Shown piece by piece: positions 55,956-64,000 of a stretch of 64,000 nucleotides of DNA. The position numbers and the translations under genes are program-made. The stretch covers positions 6,951,180 to 7,015,179 of the forward strand of contig CM039464.1 of assembly GCA_022414725.1 (NCBI GenBank), in the 5' to 3' direction. Source of the DNA: Microglena sp. YARC (lineage: Eukaryota; Chlorophyta; Chlorophyceae; Chlamydomonadales; Chlamydomonadaceae). The notes under the pieces were generated by a model, which was not told the DNA's origin, ran no database searches, and saw only the letters and a program-made list of their open reading frames with translations. Within the stretch, counting starts at the first letter, position 1. Each line of letters opens with the position of its first letter.

Positions 55956-56806
55956 CGGCGTTCCGCTAACCAACAGTCAGTCGCTTCGCTCATGACTTCC
56001 TCTTGACTTCCTCTTGACTTCCTCTCGACTTCCTCTAATGGTCGGCTGGAATTCTAGGGGGGGCAAGGTCCATACTGTGGACGTTGGGGGGGGGCTAAAC
56101 GACGCACGACAGTTTTACTAATCGGAGTCAGGTTCACACTTCAGCGTAGGGCGATTCGCGGCTGGAATTCTAGTGGGGCAAGGTCCATACTGTGGACGTT
56201 GGGGAGGTAAACGTTGTACTGGGCCTGCCGACGACTACTATTTTTTCTTATCCATTCGCCTTCATGCGAAGCGTGTGTCGCGTAACTTCCCGAATCTTAG
56301 GCGAAGCATCCATGGCAAAATCACGGTACTGCCACGGTACTACCACGGGGAAATCTACCGGACATCCCCCTGTTTTGTTAGCTGCCTGTTTTGCTAGCTG
56401 CCTGTTTTGCTAGCTGCGCTAACCCAACAGAAAAAACAAACCACACGACAACAGCCACACCCACACAACAACAGCCAGACAAGTTAGCGTACCGCTAACC
56501 AACACAGGGTCTCCCTCGCACACTTCGTGCACGAGCCGCAAGCCTACACACCCACACCCCGCAGCAAGAGCCAGACAAGTTAGCGTGCCGCTAACCAACA
56601 CGGAGGCTCCCTCGCACACTTCGTGCACGAGCCGCAAGCCTACACACCACAACCCGCCGCAAGAGCCGGACATTCCAAGGTCGATCCCCCGCCCACGATA
56701 TCCAGCGAATTGCACGGAATACACGGTATTGCAAGGGAATGCCACGGTATTGCACGGTATTGCACGGGAATGCACAGAGGTTGTTGAGAGCCCCCCGACA
56801 CCCCTA
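55956..56806. repeat. Right subterminal repeat region of the Polinton-like element
   Basis: No gene is seen. Contents: four GACTTCCTCT units (55,994-56,037); a ~46-bp direct repeat GCTGGAATTCTAG...GTGGACGTTGGGG at 56,045-56,094 and 56,160-56,204; TGCCTGTTTTGCTAGC iterations (56,365-56,418); a ~105-bp tandem pair GACAAGTTAGCG...CCGCAAGCCTACACACC (about 56,470-56,670); and GCACGGTATT/GGAATGCAC iterations (56,703-56,776). The left end has no such region, since the integrase runs into its inverted repeat. Confidence 0.8.
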
Positions 56807-56923
56807 AAATAGCCCGGGCAATATCTTGACAGTCGCCGAAATTACCTACCCTTCTCTTGCATTTTTCGGAATTTTCTATATACTCGGGAAAGATGCCGAG
56901 GTGCCGCTAGTGCCATACTTACT
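56807..56923 (-). repeat. Right terminal inverted repeat (117 bp)
   Basis: Reverse complement matches 43,811-43,927. It is followed by the second ACTACA at 56,924-56,929 and then undisturbed unit sequence TGCCCAACC. Confidence 0.92.
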
Positions 56924-57764
56924 ACTACATGCCCAACCAAGGTCATAGAGGTCCTAGTCGTCAACGAGGCAAACAGACTCCACCAGGGGACAAGGGCCTG
57001 AGGTCCTGGAGGACCACATGCACATGTTTTTCGATGTGACGTCATCAAGGCTAGCTCAATTATTGTTGTGTCTTTAAACCTTTTTTGTCGTCCTGTTGGT
57101 TGATGAGCCTCGTTGGTGCAGTTGGTTATCACGTTTGACTCACACGCACAAGGTCACCAGTTTGAACCTGGAACGAGGCATCCTTATTACTGATAGGAGG
57201 TACTGGAATGCAAACGAGCATGCCTCCTTGAGCCTGAAGCCCGTGATATGTTCACTTGCTTCTGACTCGCCCGTCAATCACCGTCCGATGAATTCGTGGA
57301 AAAACCTGGATTACCGTGAGATTTACGAGGCTTTACCGTGAGCCCCGTGAAATAAACAGTTGTAAATTAGAATTTATATCGCAATTTGCTATGCTTATAT
57401 GTCGCTCAAACAACAACGCAACAGTAGTGCGAAGTTTAATACGGTACAATTTCGCAAAGAAACCGAATTTATAATACAAATGAGTTTAGGGTATCTTGTG
57501 TTTTACTGTTTTACACTTTCACGGATGTAAATGGGGAACCAAATCCTCCCACAAACCCCAGGAGGCCAGACCCGAAACATGCATCGTAACCAATAATAGC
57601 CAAATACACCCACCGGATCGAGGGGAGGCTAACTGTGTACTTGAGGACATCCAGGCTCTACCCTAGCGAACGGCCACCCTGGAGGATTGGCCATGGCAAG
57701 GGCACGTGGTCTACATGCATGGCACGCAGGTAATGACAACGCCTGGTGGGGCGTGGTAGTAAGG
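56924..57764. repeat. Tandem tRNA-Val unit right of the Polinton-like element
   Basis: Resumes the unit at the exact base after the target duplication and runs to GTGGTAGTAAGG at 57,764, where the minus-strand copia LTR begins. Confidence 0.9.
57107..57179 (+). tRNA. tRNA-Val(CAC), anticodon stem damaged
   Basis: Acceptor and T stems pair. The anticodon loop is CTCACAC, but its stem reads TTTGA opposite GCACA, giving two mismatches. The Polinton-like element sits about 180 bp upstream. Confidence 0.45.
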
Positions 57765-58107
57765 TATCAGCTTTAATACACTCCGTGGAGTGGACAGAGA
57801 TGAAAGCAGCGGAACTGACGCGCCAATCTATACACGGAGACGAGAATAACGTTACAAGCACAGGAGACCCATTAAGGGGCACCAGTGGAGGAAGGAGCGG
57901 CAGCCTGTACCCTGATAAGGGTACAGGCTATACAGGTGACGCAACCAACAGGAAGCTGTCACTGAGTCACTCAAGAATGACTCAGTCTACGGGAAGCTGT
58001 CACTACGGGAAGCTGGCACAGTACTGGCAGAGCCGATAGTTCTAAGGAAGTACATAAGTAGTCACCAAGTCATAAAACGCGTGAGAGCACCGCAATTCAT
58101 GCTGACA
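57765..58107 (-). repeat. Copia LTR, 3' LTR of the internally deleted copy
   Basis: Starts TATCAGC and ends GCTGACA (plus strand). It carries extra internal duplications of GGGAAGCTGTCAC relative to the 298-bp LTRs. Confidence 0.75.
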
Positions 58108-60342
58108 CTCCACCTATGACACAGGTGACAGACAATACTACTTCTCCACCTATGGCACTGGGGACATAGAACTATATGTAACAGAGAAAAAAAAATCAAA
58201 GAACTCCGAAAATCGAGAGAACTTCAAATGAAACCCAAAGGGTTAAAGGAAGGAATGAAACAAGGCAAAAACAAAATTTTGCCAAGGGAGAAAAGGAGGA
58301 AAAACCGAACATCAAAGTTGGGGAACAACGGTATAGAAAACCCGATCCGGGAATAGGAACCTAACGCCAATCAATGATAACCAAAGAGACAGATCGAAAT
58401 ATCGTGTGAGAGCAGCACACGAGAGAATCAAAGCCAAAGGACGCAGACCAGAGGACACCAAAGTCCACTATGGAAAAAGAAAGTCGATGGAAAAATCCAC
58501 TACCTTCAAAACTATTCTTAGCATAGAATTCATGACTAGGTTGGGACGAAAAAACCATGATGAACTGGTTTCTTACTCAAAGATGGAAGTAAGAAGATTT
58601 ATGAAAGTTAATTATCATAAATCCCCAGTTACGGCACTAACTAAAACATTCTAGGAGGTGGGTATCGCACCGCAAAGAACTCATGCACTCAAGACACACC
58701 AAGCGCCTAACCACAAGCAAACCAAACCTGCAGCAACCGGAAATAAAATCCAAAGGATGCGAAGTTAAATTGTCAAGAAACTCGTAACCAATAAAGGAAA
58801 CACAGTTCAATGAACAATAGAAGGTTAGATGTACAACCATAGTACATAAAACCTATTGTCCACTTGAAAAATAGTAAACGCATAAAAAAGGACTTCAAAG
58901 AATTTACCGCAAGGGATGGACTGAAAGGGCGCTTAAAATACACTCGGAAAACAAGAAAGAGGTGAGCGGCGGTACATCTACAAGTACAACTGCAAGATTA
59001 CCCAGCCCACCAATTTACAGTAAAATCCGAAGGGAAACAACGACTACACTCCACAAAAAGTTCTAATCACGTGAGGGGCTGGTGATCTAAAAACAGTGTG
59101 GAGTAAAAAGAAATAGCTAATCTATGATGAGCTGCACCGATTGAACCATCTGCCTATGGAACTAAGAGACAGAAATCATCAAGACGCTATAACGGTGGTC
59201 TGAATAAATCACCACCTTCCACCAAAACCAAGAAAGACAGCTAAAAGGAAGCTGCCTAAACAAAGCGTCGTAACGCTCCACCAATCTAGACTACCCTATA
59301 AGTCAGTCTAGGAGGTGCTGAGGAATAGGCACCCACACATAGGGCCATGTTAACCTACGTATGAGGACCAGCAGCACCTAAAACAATGAATCCTGGGTTG
59401 AATGTAACACCCCAGCCATACGCAGTATCAAACCAGACCAATACTCTAGATCATCACTCGCTCCACGTGATGGCTACATCATCACATGGGCTTGACCCGG
59501 ATAATCCACCAGGGACGGCAGGAGGCGAAGGGAGTAACAACACCTGCGAGCCATCCGAACTGGTGGCCGGAGGTTGGCGACTATTAGACAATGGACCTAT
59601 GACAGGCTCCACTATGACCTGAGACTGTCTGAATCCTAGAGCTTCGCCGACGAAACGTGGCGCAGAGGAGGGCCTGGCGACCCCCTGGGATTCGGCTAAA
59701 TTAAAATTCGGAAATACAACTCCCACCCGCCCTAAAAATTCACACACAATACAGCATGATCAGTCCCTGACCTGGGATGCAATCTGGATACACCCCACCC
59801 AGGACAGCCATCAACAATTGGGGTTGCTAAAGGGCGTAGGGAATAACCGGCGACACGAACATATCACCGTTTGATGACAGGAGGGATGCAAGCGAGCACG
59901 GGGACCCATACTAATGGGAGAGCCCAGGAAGACAGTTTAGAACTGAACTGGAGATAGAGAGTACATCACTACTCACTACTAACTGGCACAACATCGGAAC
60001 CCAAACATAATAAACCTTACTCACCAGGGAATTCCCAACCAGTCTACCAAATAATGCCTTTTTAACTAGCTTGTTGCGTTACTTCCCAATACTAACGTGA
60101 CGTAGCAAGGGCAACCAAACAGACGCAACAACGACACATCAGGCACAACCCCAAAGAAAAGCTCGTATGGAGTCTTGTCTCCCTAGAGGTGCAGCCGATT
60201 GCTAAGATAACACACAAGCACTCTGCTTAGCAGTGTCATCATCAACAACTCATGCACTGCCACAACTAATCGAGATCAACCATGCCTCTATACCACTTAA
60301 CTAAGAATTCCTAAGCCCTATCAGAACTCAAACACTTGAACC

Positions 60343-60662
60343 TATCAGCTTTAATACACTCCGTGGAGTGGACAGAGATGAAAGCATCGGAACAGACGCG
60401 CCAATCTATACACGGAGACGAAAATAATGTTACAAGCACAGGAGACCCATTAAGGGGCACCAGTGGAGGAAGGAGCGGCAGCCTGTACCCTGATAAGGGT
60501 ACAGGCTATACAGTCCGTGTCAGGGGAACCGGTGACGCAGTCCACAGGAAGCTGTCACTACGGGAAGCTGTCACAGTACTGTCAGGACTGATAGTTCTAA
60601 GGGAGTACACAAGTAGTCACCAAGACATAAAACAAGTGAGAGCACCGCTATTCATGCTGATA
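60343..60662 (-). repeat. Copia LTR shared by both minus-strand copies
   Basis: Starts TATCAGC and ends GCTGATA. It is flanked on both sides by copia interior sequence, so it serves as 5' LTR of the deleted copy and 3' LTR of the longer one. Confidence 0.75.
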
Positions 60663-62766
60663 CTCCACCTATGACGCAGGTGACATACAATACTAGTACT
60701 CCACCTATGGCACTGGGGACATAGAACCATAAACTGGTAGCAAACAAAAATTATTAAGGAACGGCTGAAAAACAGGAAACCAGAAGAAAGCCTTGTCTAA
60801 AATAAAAGGATGAGAAAGGATGAACCAAAAACCACTGTAGTACTCCCAAAATGTAGCAGCAAAAAACTTGGGTCATACCGAGCTGAGCTGAGACCAAAAT
60901 GGAAATGTAACCATCCATGGTAAGCGCAAAAATACTATTCATCCAGAATAGTAGGCACCAAACCAGAAAATCACAGGGAGGCCAAACAGAAATCAATCCT
61001 AATACCAAAGGAAGGGGAACAACGGTGACTGAAAGAACCGAGAACTAAATATAAAGAGAAGACTGAAAAAATCGTGTGAGAGCAGCACACGAGAGAACCA
61101 AAGCCTAAAGGACGCAGACAAGAGGACGCAGACAAGGGGACACTAAAGTCTACTATGGAAAAAGAAAGTCGATGGAAAAATCCACTACCTTCAAAACTAT
61201 TCTTAGCATAGAATTCAAGACTAGGTTGGGATGAAAAAAACATGATGAACTGGTTTCTTACTCAAAGTTGGAAGTAAGAAAAATTATGAAAGTTAATTAT
61301 CATAAATCCCCAGCTACGGCACTAACCAAAAACAGTCTAGGAGGTGGGTATCGCACCGCGAAGAACTCGTGCACTCAAGACAAACCAAGCGCCTAACCAC
61401 AAGCAAAACAAAACCTGCAGCAACTGAAAAAATCCAAAGGATGCGAAGTTAAATTTTCAAGAAACTTGTAACCAACAAAGGAAACAGAGTTCAATGATCA
61501 TTAGAAGGTAAGATGTACAACCATAGTACATAAAACTTATTGTCCACTTGAAAAATAGGAAACGCAGAAAAAAGGACTTCAAAGAATTTACTGCAAAGGA
61601 AGGAATGAAAGGGCGCTTGAAATACACTCGGAAGAACAAGAAAGAGGTGAGCGGCGGTACATCTGCAAGTACAACTGCAAGTACATCTGCAAGTACAACT
61701 GCAAGATGACCCAGCCCACCAAATTACAGTAAAATCCGAAGGGAAATAACTACTACACTCCACAAAAAGTTCTAATCACTTGAGGGGCTGGTGATCTAAA
61801 AACAGTGTGGAGTAAAAATAAATAGCTAATCTATGATGAGCTCCACCGAATGAACCATCTGCCTATGGAACTAAGAGTCAGAAACCATCAAGACGCTATA
61901 ACGGTGGTCTGAATTAATTACCACCTTCCACCAAAACCAAGAAAGACAGCCGAAAGGAAGCTGCCTAAACAAAGCGTCGTAACGCTCCACCAATCTAGAC
62001 TACCCTATAAGTCAGTCTAGGAGGTGCTGAGGAATAGGCACCCACACATAGGGCCATGTTAACCTACGTCTGAGAACCATCAGCACCATCAATTTGACAG
62101 CCCCAAGGGGGCTAGCAGGTAGTACAACCCCCAGGACAGGCTGAGCACTGCCTGCAGGGTCGGCATTCTTTGCCTCTAAATCAATGAATCCAGGGTTGAC
62201 TGTAACACCCCAGCCATACGCAGTATCAGAGCCAGACTAGTGTTCAAGATCATCACTCACTCCACGTGACGGCTAAATCATCGCAATGCCTTGTCCGGTA
62301 TAAACCACCAGGGACGACAGGAGGCGAAGGGATCAACAACGCCTGAAGCCATCCGAACAGTTGGACGGGGGGTGGCGACTATTAGACAGTGGACCTATAT
62401 CACGCACCACTATGACCTGAGGCTGTCCTGATCCTAGATCTTCGCCGACGGAATGTGGCGCAGAGGAGGGCCTGGCGACCCCCTGAGATTCGGCTAAATT
62501 AAAATTCGGAAATACAACTCCCACCCGCCCTAAAAATTCACACACAATACAGCATGATCAGTCCCTGACCTGGGATGCAATCTGGATACACCCCACCCAG
62601 GACAGCCATCAACAATTGGGGTTGCTAAAGGGCGTAGGGAATTACTGGCGACACGTAACATATCACCGTTTGATGACAGGAGGGATGCAAGCGGGCACGG
62701 GGACCCATACTAATGGGAGAGCCCAGGAAGACAGTCTAGACTTAACTGGATATAGAGAGTACATCA

Positions 62767-63171
62767 CTACTCTCTACTACCTGGCGCAACATCGGAAACC
62801 CAAATATAATAAACCTTACTCACCAGGGAATACCCAACCAGTCTACCAAATAACGCCCTTTCGACTAGCTTGTTACGCAATATCCCATTTACTTCAAACG
62901 AGCAATGGCAACTATACACTCGTACCAACGACACATCAGGTAGAACCCCAAAGAACAACTCGTATAGAGTCTTGTCACCCTGATTGGGCAGCCGGTTACG
63001 TAGGTAACAAGCACTGAGGAAGGCATAGGGCCAGAAAGACTTAGCTAGCCTAGACTCCAAGTGGATACTCCTAGCTATGTTCTGCAAGACCCCATTGTAC
63101 CTCTCCACAGTCGCGTTCTGCTGAGCAGTGTATACCATCAATAATTCATGCACAGCACCAACCGATTTCAA
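62767..63171 (-). pseudogene. Ty1/copia integrase, C-terminal part (open 134 codons)
   Basis: Contains HELLMVYTAQQNATVERYNG with the catalytic-type Glu of the QN..VER motif, ARSIHLESRLAKSFWPYAF, YLRNRLPNQG, ELFFGVLPDVS and GYSLVSKVYYIW, in the order typical of copia integrases after the third catalytic residue. The upstream catalytic half is not readable in any frame. The first codon is TTG and an in-frame stop precedes it, so this is a remnant of gag-pol, not a gene. It is the only copy here that keeps the QNATVER segment. Confidence 0.8.
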
Positions 63172-63245
63172 CCATTACTCGATACCACTTAACTAAAAAT
63201 TCCTAAGCCCTATCAGAACTCAAACACTTGAGCACAAAACCCATT

Positions 63246-64000
63246 TAGCTAAGGCGTACACCTAAGGAGGGCCCCCAGGGGAAGGACGAGGGGCACGGGA
63301 AGACAAAGAACGCGACCTCTGTCGAACCACGGAACGCACCCAGGGGTCCCAAGGATCCTAAGAGAGAAGAAAAAAATCCACCAAGATATCATGCCAAAGA
63401 ACCTCCACGGCCGCTGGACTAGGGCCAGGACGGCGTCCACTTCGGCCTGTACCATGGGCGAAGTCCGGCGCTGCGAGACCTGGGATCACAGAAGGTGGGG
63501 AAGCGTTAGGTCGAAGTCGAGATTTGAGGTATGGGAAAAAGGAGACGAGGATGAAAGTGCAGCAAGTCGCACCTGGTGCATAAAATCGCACCAATGGCAG
63601 AAAATCGCAAATCGCAAGGGCAGAATTCGAAAATTTATCGCTAGGATGCGAAGAGCAGAGCCGAGGCATGTAAAGGTCCTAATATCCCGCCGTCGATGAT
63701 CAGTCAATCCCAAGTCCCCCCCTCTATCGCTCGACACACCCGGTTGGGGGGTAGAGAGAACAGCACCCGTAGTGGTGCTGACCATACCCCCCTGCTTCCT
63801 ACCACCTCCAGAATCTCCAGGTCCAGACGCGTAGGTCGTTCTCCTCTGGCGAATCCTACGGCAGTGCCGGCGATCCGCCAGCTTGATCGAAAAATTTCTC
63901 CAGAAGGCAGCACAGAGCCACTAGAGCGCAAGCTCATGCCAGTAGCCGACCGTCGGCAGGGCAGAGCAAAGGGGGCACAGACGACGTAGACATCAGCAGG
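63246..64000 (-). other. Copia gag-side interior, continues beyond window
   Basis: Inverted counterpart of 38,390-39,130. Both strands show open frames near 100 codons that mirror those in the plus-strand copy, but no gag motif is recognised. Confidence 0.45.

Larger units (their letters stand above)
43811..56923. mobile_element. Polinton-like virus/transposon, 13.1 kb
   Basis: 13,113 bp with 117-bp imperfect terminal inverted repeats beginning AGTAAGTATGGCACTAGCGG and a perfect 6-bp target duplication. It encodes a retroviral-type integrase, a packaging ATPase, a double-jelly-roll-type capsid protein and a penton-like protein, the set that defines Polinton-like elements. It differs from canonical Polintons: I find no long protein-primed DNA polymerase B and no adenain-type protease. 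Replication is instead represented by a palm-like, SF1 helicase and HNH gene. Two divergent blocks meet near 50,127-50,164. Seven in-frame stops and several frameshifts suggest it is not functional as assembled. Confidence 0.93.
57765..64000 (-). mobile_element. Minus-strand copia elements sharing an LTR (three-LTR array)
   Basis: Order on the plus strand: LTR (57,765-58,107), a shortened interior (58,108-60,342), a second LTR (60,343-60,662), then a longer interior running past the window end. The shortened interior joins the LTR directly to sequence just upstream of the integrase remnant, so the gag side is deleted. The left flank TAAGG (57,760-57,764) would be the target duplication, but its partner is outside the window. 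The family is the same as the plus-strand copy at 37.6 kb. Confidence 0.75.

Noticed and set aside
43811..56923. Firm claim of TAA/TAG = Gln genetic code
   Set aside because: Apparent true gene ends also use TAA next to following starts; kept only as a testable alternative.
58361..61008. Hydrophobic minus-strand frames of 65-90 codons
   Set aside because: They lie in the decayed copia interior, recur with frameshifts in the plus-strand copy (41,276-41,533) and have no RT or RNase H motif.

Overview
This is eukaryotic, repeat-dominated DNA. I see no convincing intact host protein gene. The evidence is long satellite arrays, tRNA-Val(CAC) genes inside a tandem array, Ty1/copia LTR retrotransposons, a truncated non-LTR retrotransposon and an integrated Polinton-like virus. 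The host cannot be named from the window. A short plant-type TTTAGGG/CCCTAAA block near 8.01-8.05 kb hints at an alga or plant-like lineage, but this is weak.

Layout. 1-1.5 kb: minisatellite and a 152-bp direct repeat 761 bp apart. 1.49-4.31 kb: about 13 copies of a ~220-bp satellite. 4.57-6.0 kb: a related ~200-217-bp satellite. 6.0-7.15 kb: G/T-rich then C/CA-rich simple sequence with long G and C runs. 7.2-8.9 kb: single-copy DNA with weak exon-like signals. 8.93 kb onward: a tandem array of ~1.02-kb units, each carrying a tRNA-Val gene or relic. It holds a 1,000-N gap (25,094-26,093) and indel-rich sequence around that gap. Five units carry a ~1.05-kb element (here 'element X') about 15 bp after the tRNA; one X copy has a further 1.1-kb insertion.

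The array is broken by three larger insertions. (1) A Ty1/copia element at 37,641-41,922 (+) has 298-bp LTRs and an inferred 5-bp target duplication inside a tRNA gene. (2) A Polinton-like provirus at 43,811-56,923 is 13,113 bp long, with 117-bp terminal inverted repeats and a perfect 6-bp target duplication. (3) A three-LTR copia arrangement on the minus strand runs from 57,765 past the window end.

The Polinton-like element has two divergent gene blocks. The minus block holds a retroviral-type integrase, a very large replication gene (putative palm polymerase, SF1 helicase, C-terminal HNH domain), a small basic gene and a fibre with an S74-type intramolecular chaperone domain. The plus block holds an unknown basic protein, a double-jelly-roll-type major capsid protein, a second capsid-like protein, an FtsK/HerA-type packaging ATPase, a 59-aa gene, a minor capsid (penton-like) protein and a small Gly/Ala-rich protein. 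A 5'-truncated non-LTR retrotransposon sits inside the plus block. Several structural genes carry a TATAAATG-like motif over the start codon. The element is broken by seven in-frame TAA/TAG codons and several homopolymer frameshifts. It is therefore either a decaying provirus, a sequence affected by read error, or (less likely) one read with a non-standard code.
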